A stretch of 64,000 nucleotides of DNA. It comes from F22 sp963678855. Its GTDB lineage: Bacteria; Bacteroidota; Bacteroidia; Bacteroidales; Bacteroidaceae. Below, in pieces: positions 7,027-14,342 of the stretch. How positions within the stretch are numbered: the first letter of the stretch is position 1; each line of letters starts with the position of its first letter. The position numbers were made by a program, and so were the translations under genes. The DNA lies in NCBI GenBank assembly GCA_963678855.1, contig OY787448.1, forward strand, positions 1,240,001-1,304,000, in the 5' to 3' direction. The notes beneath the pieces were generated by a model, which saw only the letters and a list, made by a program, of their open reading frames with translations, ran no database searches and was not told the origin of the DNA.

Positions 7027-9159
7027 TTACTTGCTGTTACGTGGAGGACGTGGAGTCAATTGCTTCTTAGAAAGCTTGAACTTACCAGTCTTAGGATCGA
7101 TATCGATCAACTTCACTTCGATCTTGTCACCTTCCTTAATACCTGCTTCTTCAACAGACTCAAGACGACGCCATTCGATTTCAGAGATGTGAAGCAAACC
7201 ATCCTTACCAGGCAGGAACTCAACAAAAGCACCGTAAGGCATGATAGAACGTACAGTTCCTTCATACACCTCACCTACCTCTGGGATAGCTACGATACCA
7301 CGAATCATACTAACTGCACGGTCGATAGTTTCACGGTTGCTACCAGCGATTTCGATACGGCCACCTTCTTCAACCTCTTCGATTGAGATAGTCGCACCAG
7401 TCTCTTCTTGCATACCTTGGATAATCTTACCACCAGGGCCGATAACTGCACCAATAAATTCCTTAGGAATCATCATAGTTTCGATACGTGGAGTATGATC
7501 CTTGAAATCAGCACGTGGTTCAGTGATAGTCTCTTCAATCTTGTCTAGGATGTGCATACGACCATCACGAGCTTGAAGCAATGCCTTCTCTAGAATTTCG
7601 AAAGATAGACCATCTACCTTAATATCCATTTGAGTAGCCGTGATACCGTCGCGTGTACCTGTAACCTTGAAGTCCATATCACCCAAGTGATCCTCGTCAC
7701 CAAGGATATCAGAAAGTACTGCATACTTTTCTTCACCTGCATTCTTGATAAGCCCCATCGCGATACCAGAAACTGGCTTCTTGATTTGTACACCAGCATC
7801 CATCATCGCAAGCGTACCAGCACAAACTGTCGCCATAGAAGAAGAACCGTTAGATTCTAGGATTTCTGATACTACACGGATTACGTATGGGTAATCTGCT
7901 GGAATCATACCCTTCAATGCACGATAAGCCAAGTTACCGTGACCAATCTCACGACGACCTACACCACGTTGTGGACGAGCGTCACCAGTTGAGAATGGAG
8001 GGAAGTTATAGTGTAGAAGGAAACGCTCCTTAGAGTGATCAAGTACGTTGTCGATGATTTTCTCATCAGCCTTAGTACCTAGAGTCACAGTAGTCAAAGA
8101 TTGTGTTTCACCACGAGTGAAGACTGCTGAACCGTGAGGTCCTGGAAGAGGATCGATTTCGCTCCAGATAGGACGAATCTCAGTAGTTTCACGACCATCA
8201 AGACGCTTACCTTCATCAAGGATGCTACGACGCATAGCTTCTTTTTCGACATCGTGATAGTAGATATCGATAAGTGCACCCTTTTCATCCAATTCTTCCT
8301 CCGAGTATTGCTCTTTGAAAGCTTCTTTGATTTCTTGGAATGCATCGTGGCGTTCGTGCTTGTCACGGCTACCAGCAGAAGCGATTTCGTATACCTTATC
8401 ATAACACTCAGCATGTACCTTACCGCGAAGTTCTTCATCATGTGTTTCATGACAGTACTCACGCTTCACTGTAGAACCTACAGCTTCAGCTAGTTCCATT
8501 TGAGCCTTACATTGAGTCTTGATACTTTCGTGTGCAACCTTCATTGCTTCAAGAAGATCTTGCTCAGATACTTCCTTCATTTCACCCTCTACCATCATGA
8601 TGTTATCATAAGTAGCCGCTACCATGATATCCATGTCAGCTTCAGCGAATTGTTCAAATGTAGGGTTAACTACGAACTCACCGTTAATGCGAGCTACACG
8701 TACCTCAGAGATAGGTCCGTTGAAAGGAATATCAGAAACTGCAAGAGCAGCTGATGCTGCAAGACCTGCAAGTGCATCAGGCATATCTTTACCGTCCGCA
8801 GAGAAAAGGATGATGTTCACGTATACTTCAGCGTGGTAATCATCTGGGAATAATGGACGTAGAGCACGGTCTACCAATCGACAAGTTAGGATCTCATAGT
8901 CGTTCGCTCGGCCTTCTCTTTTTGTAAATCCACCTGGGAAACGGCCAAAAGCGGCGTATTTCTCTTTATACTCTACCTGCAACGGCATGAAATCTGTACC
9001 AGGCACTGCATCTTTAGCGGCAACAACTGTAGCCAAAAGCATTGTGTCTCCCATACGGAGCATCACAGAACCATCGGCTTGCTTTGCCAACTTGCCTGTT
9101 TCGAGTGTGATAGTTCTTCCATCAGGCAACTCGATTGTCTTAACAATTGGGTCAATCAT
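7027..9159 (-). CDS. pnp: Polyribonucleotide nucleotidyltransferase (PNPase)
   Basis: PNPase degrades RNA from the 3' end by phosphorolysis and is a core part of bacterial RNA turnover. The 710-residue product has the usual layout: two RNase PH domains separated by an alpha-helical linker, then a KH domain (FIGAVIGPGGKIIQGMQEET, near 570-620) and an S1 domain (EVYEGTVRSIMPYGAFVEF, near 635-700). Motifs such as FPGGFTKREGR and RRE(I)GHG are present. Length matches the E. coli enzyme (711). The gene is monocistronic here, with a -7 element upstream and a strong terminator downstream. Confidence 0.97.
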   Translation of the reverse strand: MIDPIVKTIELPDGRTITLETGKLAKQADGSVMLRMGDTMLLATVVAAKDAVPGTDFMPLQVEYKEKYAAFGRFPGGFTKREGRANDYEILTCRLVDRALRPLFPDDYHAEVYVNIILFSADGKDMPDALAGLAASAALAVSDIPFNGPISEVRVARINGEFVVNPTFEQFAEADMDIMVAATYDNIMMVEGEMKEVSEQDLLEAMKVAHESIKTQCKAQMELAEAVGSTVKREYCHETHDEELRGKVHAECYDKVYEIASAGSRDKHERHDAFQEIKEAFKEQYSEEELDEKGALIDIYYHDVEKEAMRRSILDEGKRLDGRETTEIRPIWSEIDPLPGPHGSAVFTRGETQSLTTVTLGTKADEKIIDNVLDHSKERFLLHYNFPPFSTGDARPQRGVGRREIGHGNLAYRALKGMIPADYPYVIRVVSEILESNGSSSMATVCAGTLAMMDAGVQIKKPVSGIAMGLIKNAGEEKYAVLSDILGDEDHLGDMDFKVTGTRDGITATQMDIKVDGLSFEILEKALLQARDGRMHILDKIEETITEPRADFKDHTPRIETMMIPKEFIGAVIGPGGKIIQGMQEETGATISIEEVEEGGRIEIAGSNRETIDRAVSMIRGIVAIPEVGEVYEGTVRSIMPYGAFVEFLPGKDGLLHISEIEWRRLESVEEAGIKEGDKIEVKLIDIDPKTGKFKLSKKQLTPRPPRNSK

Positions 9160-9198
9160 AAAAAATTGTTATTTAATAATATCTGCTTATTTTCGGCG

Positions 9199-9206
9199 CA
9201 AAGATA
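9199..9206 (-). promoter_or_regulatory. -7 element TATCTTTG of pnp
   Basis: The complement of CAAAGATA reads TATCTTTG, a TAnnTTTG match 39 bases before the pnp ATG. It is one half of a divergent promoter region shared with the lipoprotein gene at 9348. Confidence 0.65.
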
Positions 9207-9300
9207 CACAATACATCTTATATATAGGCATAAAGTCAAGGAAATTTATCCCCGACTCATTTTTTTGTGCTAATCAGTACGAAAAACGCTCTAATTAAAC

Positions 9301-9308
9301 TATATTTG
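9301..9308 (+). promoter_or_regulatory. -7 element TATATTTG of the thioredoxin-fold lipoprotein gene
   Basis: TATATTTG matches TAnnTTTG and lies 39 bases before the ATG at 9348. No well-placed -33 TTTG is seen. Confidence 0.6.
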
Positions 9309-9347
9309 TAGCACAAATAAAACGTTTTCTACTTAAACTATATATCA

Positions 9348-10523
9348 ATGAAGCAATTATTTTACCTTAGCGCTTTACTTTTAATGTTTGTTGCATGTAA
9401 GTCTCAGCATGAGTTTGAAGTGACTGGTCACATCAAGGGAGCAGCCGACGAAACACTCTATCTTGATGCAACTAAAGTGAGTGGAACAGAAGTCTGTGAC
9501 TCAGTAAAACTCAACAAAGCAGGTTTCTTCACATTAAAGAGTAGACGTCCTCAAAACCCAGAAATCTACGCCCTACGTCTTGGTAATCAACGTATCTTCT
9601 TGGCTGTAGATTCAACAGAAGTCATCACAGTATCTGCTGATAAAGAGCACTATTCATCTGACTATACAGTCAAAGGATCAGTAGAATCATCACGCATTCA
9701 AGAACTAAACAGGGAAAAAGAGACACTACGTCAACAACTTGATAGCACACTACAAGTAGCAAAGGACTTACATCAGTCTCAACGAGATTTTAGTTCAGCT
9801 GTTAACCAATTGATTGGCGAGTATAAAAATCGTATCAGCAAGAACTATATTTTTGCCAATCCTCAAGTACTTTCTTCGTACTACGCTCTTTTTCAAGAAG
9901 TGAATGGCTTCATGCTATTTGACCCTTCAAATAACAAAAGAGATTTGAACTGTTTCCGTGCCGTAGCTACGAGCATGCAGCAGTACCACCCTCACTCAGA
10001 TCGCACAAAGAATCTTGTCAATATTGCTATCAAATCAATGAAACATAAGCGTGTAGAAGAGATGATGCAACAAGATCAATCCAAAGAAGATTTAACAATT
10101 CCTGCAGATAAAGTACGCGAAACAGGTTTTATTGACATCACCCTAAGAGACATTGATAACAACAAAGTATCCCTATCTTCATTAAAGGGCAAAGTTGTTC
10201 TTTTGGATTTCACAGCATATGCAGCCGACAATTCTCCAGCCCATATTCTAGCTCTACGTGACTTGTATAAGCAATACAGTGGACGTGGTCTTGAAATCTA
10301 TCAAATCTCTTACGACCAAGACCGTCATTTCTGGCGTACAAGCGCTGACAACTTACCTTGGATTTGTGTACGTGACCCTTATGGTGCACATTCAACAATC
10401 GCTCGCACATACAATGTAAGCCAACTTCCAACTTTCTTCTTGCTAGACAGAAATTTGGAAATCAAGAAGCGTGACATCGAAGTTAGAGATATTGAAGCAG
10501 AAATCAAAAAACTACTAAGATAA
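9348..10523 (+). CDS. DUF4369/TlpA-like lipoprotein without the CxxC motif
   Basis: A 391-residue lipoprotein (lipobox ending at Cys17). Residues about 22-115 match the DUF4369 beta-rich domain found at the N terminus of many Bacteroidota thiol-disulfide proteins (GHIKGAADETLYLD), followed by a helical region with a coiled coil (about 115-150) and a TlpA/AhpC-like thioredoxin fold (about 257-391). In active relatives the segment after VVLLDF reads WASWCGPCR or similar; here it is TAYAADNSPAH (289-299), so both redox cysteines are gone. The fold continues normally (LPTFFLLDRN), so it is probably a non-redox periplasmic or outer-membrane protein with a binding or chaperone role. Monocistronic. 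Confidence 0.85.
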   Translation: MKQLFYLSALLLMFVACKSQHEFEVTGHIKGAADETLYLDATKVSGTEVCDSVKLNKAGFFTLKSRRPQNPEIYALRLGNQRIFLAVDSTEVITVSADKEHYSSDYTVKGSVESSRIQELNREKETLRQQLDSTLQVAKDLHQSQRDFSSAVNQLIGEYKNRISKNYIFANPQVLSSYYALFQEVNGFMLFDPSNNKRDLNCFRAVATSMQQYHPHSDRTKNLVNIAIKSMKHKRVEEMMQQDQSKEDLTIPADKVRETGFIDITLRDIDNNKVSLSSLKGKVVLLDFTAYAADNSPAHILALRDLYKQYSGRGLEIYQISYDQDRHFWRTSADNLPWICVRDPYGAHSTIARTYNVSQLPTFFLLDRNLEIKKRDIEVRDIEAEIKKLLR

Positions 10524-10588
10524 CATTTGTAATCTTCTGAATATCAGTATACAAGAATAGTCTCTTTTCTAAAAAAGACAACTTTTTA

Positions 10589-10620
10589 TTTGTTTATATC
10601 ATTGGAAAGACCTATTTTTG
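10589..10620 (+). promoter_or_regulatory. Consensus promoter upstream of greA
   Basis: TTTG at 10589-10592 and TATTTTTG at 10613-10620 with a 20-base spacer match both Bacteroidota promoter boxes. Transcription would start near 10627, before the hairpin at 10645-10666. Confidence 0.7.
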
Positions 10621-10644
10621 TCCATACATAATCACAAAGGAGTT

Positions 10645-10677
10645 CCGGTGCGCTAGCGCACTGGGATTCTTTTTTTA
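10645..10677 (+). terminator. Intrinsic terminator or attenuator in the greA leader
   Basis: The perfect palindrome GTGCGCTAGCGCAC (10648-10661), extended by CC/GG pairs, is followed by TTTTTTT at 10670-10676. It can end the upstream lipoprotein transcript, but a consensus promoter lies upstream of it, so greA transcripts from that promoter would have to read through. Confidence 0.7.
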
Positions 10678-10714
10678 CACTATTTATTTTAACATAAATC
10701 TAAATTGTACCGAT

Positions 10715-11182
10715 ATGGCATATATGACAAAAGAGGGCTATGAAAAGCTCCGCAACGAAATTAAACAACTGGAATCAGTAGAACGCCCTAAGATCTCTGC
10801 AGCAATTGCTGAAGCAAGAGACAAAGGTGACTTAAGTGAAAATGCAGAATACGATGCAGCTAAAGAAGCGCAAGGTATGCTGGAGCTTAAGATTGGACAG
10901 TTGAAAGCGACTTTGATAGATGCATCAATCATCGATGAAAGTCAACTCAGTACAGACAGTGTTCAGATTCTAACAACTGTCAAGTTTAAGAACCTAAACG
11001 TCAACAAAGAAATGGAATACACGCTTGTATCAGAAAGCGAAGCCGACCTTGCTCAAGGCAAATTGGCTATCAGTACTCCTATTGCCAAGGGTTTACTTGG
11101 TAAGAAGATTGGTGACGTCGTTGAGGTAACAATTCCTCAAGGAAAAATTAAACTTGAAGTACTAGATATTTCCATTAAGTAA
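10715..11182 (+). CDS. greA: Transcription elongation factor GreA
   Basis: GreA rescues backtracked RNA polymerase by stimulating cleavage of the RNA 3' end through the secondary channel. The 155-residue protein has the N-terminal coiled coil (about 1-75) with the acidic tip conserved as DKGDLSENAEYDAAKEAQ, and the C-terminal FKBP-like domain (KGLLGKKIGDVVEVTIPQG). Length is close to E. coli GreA (158). It is a single-gene unit between the leader hairpin and a long terminator hairpin. The leader arrangement suggests regulation by early termination. Confidence 0.96.
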   Translation: MAYMTKEGYEKLRNEIKQLESVERPKISAAIAEARDKGDLSENAEYDAAKEAQGMLELKIGQLKATLIDASIIDESQLSTDSVQILTTVKFKNLNVNKEMEYTLVSESEADLAQGKLAISTPIAKGLLGKKIGDVVEVTIPQGKIKLEVLDISIK

Positions 11183-11186
11183 AACA

Positions 11187-11224
11187 AACAGGCGGCAGAC
11201 TATACGTAGTCTATCGCCTGTTTT
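11187..11224 (+). terminator. Terminator of greA
   Basis: ACAGGCG pairs with CGCCTGT and an inner AGACTA pairs with TAGTCT, giving a long stem followed by TTTT. It lies directly after the greA stop. Confidence 0.88.
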
Positions 11225-11254
11225 GCATATCCCCCACCTTTTAAAAAGAATATT

Positions 11255-11650
11255 ATGGCAACCATTTTCTCTAAAATCGTAGCAGGTGAGATTCCTAGCT
11301 ATAAAGTAGCAGAAACTGAAACATGCTACGCTTTCCTAGATATCAGTCCGTTGACCAAAGGCCATACTTTGGTTATCCCGAAGCGCGAAATAGATTATAT
11401 CTTCGACTTAACACCAGAAGAGACAGCCGAACTACATCAGTTTGCTCAACGTATAGCTAAGGCTATCGGCAGCGTTATTCCTTGTACACGAGTTGGTGTA
11501 GCTGTGATGGGGCTAGAAGTGCCTCATGCACATATCCACCTTATTCCTATCGAGAAGGAATGTGACATGCTTTTCTCTAACCCTAAGCTATCTCTTCCAC
11601 AAAATGAGATGCAAGCTATTGCCAAAAAGATAGCAGCTGCAGTACAATAA
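11255..11650 (+). CDS. HIT family nucleotide hydrolase (HinT-like)
   Basis: A 131-residue histidine-triad protein; HinT-type members hydrolyse nucleoside phosphoramidates and related AMP esters. The catalytic triad HxHxH is seen as HAHIH at residues 91-95, and N-terminal motifs FSKIVAGEIPSYKV and FLDISPLTKGHTLVIPK are typical. It sits alone between the greA terminator and a long hairpin. No start ambiguity: the next upstream sequence is the greA terminator. Confidence 0.92.
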   Translation: MATIFSKIVAGEIPSYKVAETETCYAFLDISPLTKGHTLVIPKREIDYIFDLTPEETAELHQFAQRIAKAIGSVIPCTRVGVAVMGLEVPHAHIHLIPIEKECDMLFSNPKLSLPQNEMQAIAKKIAAAVQ

Positions 11651-11669
11651 AAACAGATAAGCCATACAG

Positions 11670-11714
11670 ATACAGAAAGAGGCCATGTCGTGATGACATG
11701 GCCTCTTTCTGTAT
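11670..11714 (+). terminator. 20-bp perfect hairpin between the HIT gene and the nitroreductase remnant
   Basis: Twenty bases from ATACAGAAAGAGGCC pair perfectly with their complement around a five-base loop (GTGAT). There is no T run on the plus side and only TTTGTATAC on the minus side. It sits between two converging genes and probably acts in both directions. Confidence 0.65.
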
Positions 11715-11743
11715 ACAAACAATCCTCATATAAAAGATTCACT

Positions 11744-12246
11744 TCAACGATTGTAAATTATATTCTCTGCCTTATAATTATCTTTTGATTCGGTTATTAC
11801 CTGCTGGATATCCAACTGGAATGATATTCAAAAGTACAGAATATTCAGCCACTTTCTCGCCGCATCTATACGGTCATTTAGATACACCGCTGTCCATGTA
11901 GCCCCAAACCCATCTCCTCAGCTTGCAACAGTATATTCTGCGATGCCGCCGAACAATCCTAAATCCAATAATCAGTCAATTCATCTGGAAAAGTCTTGTT
12001 TAAATCACCACATACGACAATTACTACTGGAGCCTTTGCACCAAAATGAGCATACGGCATAGCCATGCTTAGTTCCTTAATCAAGGATTGGTCATCAATC
12101 AAGACAAAAGCCCATGATTGTCTATTTGCTGCAGATGGAGCAGCCATACCAGTACGTGCGAACATTTGCAATTGATCTGTAGTCAGTATCTCTTCCGTGT
12201 ATTTACGAACACTTTTACGTTCAAAAATAGCGTTCACATTCGTCAT
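11744..12246 (-). pseudogene. Nitroreductase family protein, decayed
   Basis: The intact 5' part reads MTNVNAIFERKSVRKYTEEI...APSAANRQSWAFVLIDD, a classic FMN-dependent nitroreductase N terminus. After DYWI a TAG interrupts the frame where DCSAASQNILLQAEEMGLG follows directly in the same frame. One base is then missing and the text continues in another frame as ATWTAVYLNDRIDAARKW, later NIIPVGYPAGNNRI and finally DNYKAENIIYNR with a stop at 11744-11746. The complete protein would have been about 165 residues, the normal family length. So one nonsense codon and at least two or three frameshifts are present. The start at 12246 is preferred over an upstream ATG at 12285. Confidence 0.85.
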
Positions 12247-12341
12247 TATTTGGTTATTGGCTAAATAGTAGTATGTTTGCTTCATATGAGCAAGTACTTA
12301 CTTGTATATACCATAGTACCCAAATGTATCAAAATACGATT

Positions 12342-12725
12342 ATGAAAACAGAAAGGAAAGATTTTTTTTCGATAAAAAACGCTATACATGTGCTCGTGAA
12401 CTAGTCAATGATGTTATCGGGGGAATTGGAAGAGTGTGATTGTTTGGTATATCAGAGATAGCGGAAAACGTTCTGGCGTACTCTAAAAAAGAATCCATGT
12501 ATCACGAAAAAGATGTTTGCACACCCCCTCCGTAAACTGGAGCGTTTAGAAATGGTAAGCCGTAAGATTTATCCTGAACTACCTCCCAAAGTCGAATACG
12601 CATTGACAGAAAGAAGTATAAGTATCATTCCCATCCTAGTTAAACTTTACAATTGGGGTGTTTCACTAGCTGGAGAAGAGACAGAGGAAACTCGTGAAAA
12701 ACAAGTCATAAAAAAGAGTGATTAA
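12342..12725 (+). pseudogene. HxlR family transcriptional regulator, decayed
   Basis: The 3' part is open and reads KMFAHPLRKLERLEMVSRK then PELPPKVEYALTERS, a clear HxlR winged helix with the hallmark P.V.Y.LT. The upstream half is found only by changing frame: MKTERKDFFS, then DKKRYTCARELVNDVIGG, then WKSVIVWYIRDSGKR, then the open part. Frameshifts lie in the T run near 12361-12368, near 12423-12432 and near 12497-12500, and a TAA replaces a sense codon near 12485. The gene is divergent from the decayed nitroreductase; HxlR proteins commonly control such neighbours. Confidence 0.8.
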
Positions 12726-12746
12726 GCCATAGCCCAATCACTCTTT
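12713..12746. terminator. Bidirectional terminator
   Basis: AAAGAGTGATT pairs with AATCACTCTTT, with A and T runs on the outer sides. It lies between the HxlR remnant and the converging guanylyltransferase gene and overlaps the remnant's stop codon. Confidence 0.8.
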
Positions 12747-12752
12747 ATTTTA

Positions 12753-13844
12753 TTAATCTGCTTTTTCTCCATAATCCATCTGTGTGATAGTCATATATCT
12801 ATGCACTAATGCAGGATCATCTTTAGGACAAATCAGTAAGATATCATCTTTCTCAGCTACAATATAATTATTTAGTCCATCAATGACAGCCAACTTATTC
12901 TTTGGCATTGCCACCATACAGTTGGAACTATTAAACATCATCGCTTGTCCCCCATGTTTAGCATTTTGCTCCTCATCCTTAGGAAGTGCATGGTGCAATG
13001 CATCCCAAGAAGCTAAATTACTCCAACCAAAATCTCCTTGATACAATAACACATTCTCGATGTTCTCCATCACCCCATAATCAATAGACACTGCGGGTAG
13101 CATAGGATATACACGATTAATATATTCTTGTTCTCCTGATGTACAATACGCTTGAGTTGATTCCGTCAAAATCTTTATAACTTCTGGAAGATGTACACTG
13201 AAAGCTTCCAGCACAGTGTCGACACGACTCGCAAAGTGCGCAGTATTCCAGCAGAACTCACCAGACTGCACAAAAGCTTGTGCCATTTCTTCTATAGGTT
13301 TTTCTACAAAAGTACGTGTACTATAAAGGTTAGGATAATTCTTATTATCTACATGATCTTTTCTTTGTATATAGCCATACGTCGTATCAGGACGTGTAGC
13401 TTGAGAACCCAGCGAAATGATTGTCTCGTGATCCACGCAGTATTTCATCGCTTGCTTGACCGAATGCAAGAAGTTATCTTCATGCAGAATCAAGTGGTCA
13501 GCAGGTGCTACCAGCATTCGAGCATCTTTATCACGAGCTGCTAGGTGCAATGCTGCACGAGCAATACAAGGCGCCGTCTTACGAGGCACAGGTTCATACA
13601 AAAAGTTCTCTTTAGGTAAATCAGGCAATTGTTCTTCTGCCAAAGAGGCATAGTCTTGAACAGCCACAACATAGATATTCTCTACAGGAAAAATCTTAGA
13701 TAATCGATCGTAAGTCAATTGAATCATACTACGCCCTACTCCCAATAAATCAATAAAATGCTTGGGACGAGATGCGCGACTCACAGGCCAGAATCGGCTA
13801 CCGATTCCACCGCACAGAATGACACAATAATTCGATGTTTGCAT
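12753..13844 (-). CDS. Mannose-1-phosphate guanylyltransferase
   Basis: Makes GDP-mannose from mannose 1-phosphate and GTP, a precursor for surface glycans and GDP-fucose. The 363-residue product starts MQTSNYCVILCGGIGSRFWP, containing the nucleotide-binding GGxGxR.WP.SR..PKHF signature, and keeps FVEKP near the middle and a single-domain length (no fused phosphomannose isomerase domain). A longer frame back to 13988 exists, but a -7 element (13874-13881) lies inside it and the extra residues do not match the family, so I take 13844. Monocistronic, ending at a shared terminator. Confidence 0.92.
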   Translation of the reverse strand: MQTSNYCVILCGGIGSRFWPVSRASRPKHFIDLLGVGRSMIQLTYDRLSKIFPVENIYVVAVQDYASLAEEQLPDLPKENFLYEPVPRKTAPCIARAALHLAARDKDARMLVAPADHLILHEDNFLHSVKQAMKYCVDHETIISLGSQATRPDTTYGYIQRKDHVDNKNYPNLYSTRTFVEKPIEEMAQAFVQSGEFCWNTAHFASRVDTVLEAFSVHLPEVIKILTESTQAYCTSGEQEYINRVYPMLPAVSIDYGVMENIENVLLYQGDFGWSNLASWDALHHALPKDEEQNAKHGGQAMMFNSSNCMVAMPKNKLAVIDGLNNYIVAEKDDILLICPKDDPALVHRYMTITQMDYGEKAD

Positions 13845-13873
13845 ATTCTTCACAGCTAATAATAGGTGTACTA

Positions 13874-13881
13874 TAAAGGTA
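13874..13881 (-). promoter_or_regulatory. -7-like element TACCTTTA of the guanylyltransferase gene
   Basis: The minus strand reads TACCTTTA, one base off TAnnTTTG, 29 bases before the chosen ATG. The same octamer precedes the serpin gene. Confidence 0.45.
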
Positions 13882-14040
13882 AAAAAATAGGCGTTATCAG
13901 CTTTGTGCTGATGACTCATACCTATAGCTACAAATTTACTCATTTCCTTCTTATTCTCCCAATAAAAGACTAGAATTCCCCGAAACAAATATTATTTCCA
14001 TTTTTCTCATCAATTCTCTTGGAAATTAAAATAAAAGCCG

Positions 14041-14048
14041 TATCTTTG
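14041..14048 (+). promoter_or_regulatory. -7 element TATCTTTG of the tRNA-Leu gene
   Basis: TATCTTTG lies 24 bases before the tRNA 5' end; a TTGG at 14019-14022 may serve as -33. Confidence 0.6.
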
Positions 14049-14072
14049 CATCGCTTTTGAGAAACAATAGCA

Positions 14073-14157
14073 GCCCAGATGGCGGAATTGGTAGACGCGC
14101 TGGTCTCAAACACCAGTGGAGAAATCCGTGCCGGTTCGATCCCGGCTCTGGGTACCA
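14073..14157 (+). tRNA. tRNA-Leu (anticodon CAA)
   Basis: An 85-base cloverleaf with a long variable arm as in class II tRNAs. The acceptor stem GCCCAGA pairs with TCTGGGT allowing one wobble, the anticodon stem is CTGGT/ACCAG with loop CTCAAAC (anticodon CAA, reading UUG), the T arm contains GGTTCGATCC, and the 3' CCA is encoded. A promoter and terminator flank it. Confidence 0.97.
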
Positions 14158-14159
14158 AG

Positions 14160-14195
14160 AAGTCCTCAATCCTTTTGGATTGGGGACTTTTTTTG
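14160..14195 (+). terminator. Terminator of tRNA-Leu
   Basis: AAGTCC.CAATCC pairs with GGATTG.GGACTT around TTTT, followed by eight T. It starts three bases after the CCA end. Confidence 0.92.
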
Positions 14196-14214
14196 TATCT
14201 ATATACTATTATGT

Positions 14215-14283
14215 GTCCATTTTCGGACGATTATCCCGTATCGTACACTTTCTAAAACCCCCTTTCAACCTGATTACCAGGTT
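14215..14283 (+). promoter_or_regulatory. Two dyads, candidate enhancer sites for the sigma-54 activator
   Basis: GTCC-N6-GGAC at 14215-14228 and AACCTG-N5-CAGGTT at 14267-14283 lie just upstream of the sigma-54 promoter. Activators of the NtrC family bind such upstream dyads, though the second one is unusually close to the promoter. Assignment is by position only. Confidence 0.35.
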
Positions 14284-14293
14284 ATTTCTTTAC

Positions 14294-14308
14294 TGGCACA
14301 CAAGTTGA
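14294..14308 (+). promoter_or_regulatory. Sigma-54 (-24/-12) promoter of the efflux operon
   Basis: TGGCAC (14294-14299), five bases, then TTGA (14305-14308) matches the TGGCAC-N5-TTGC consensus at all but the last position. The start would fall near 14320, 23 bases before the adaptor ATG. A sigma-54 activator is encoded in the same gene cluster. Confidence 0.7.
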
Positions 14309-14342
14309 CTTTATAAATAGCAGTTATATTAAAACACTATTT

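Noticed and set aside
7060..8839. Several plus-strand frames opposite pnp
   Set aside because: They are antisense shadows of a well-conserved gene, with no motifs, and arise from its biased codon use.
13845..13988. 48-residue N-terminal extension of the guanylyltransferase
   Set aside because: The nucleotide-binding signature normally lies a few residues from the start, and a -7-like element is inside the extension.
14073..14157. tRNA-Leu as an integration site of a mobile element
   Set aside because: No integrase, no direct repeat of the tRNA 3' end and no change in gene content were seen downstream.
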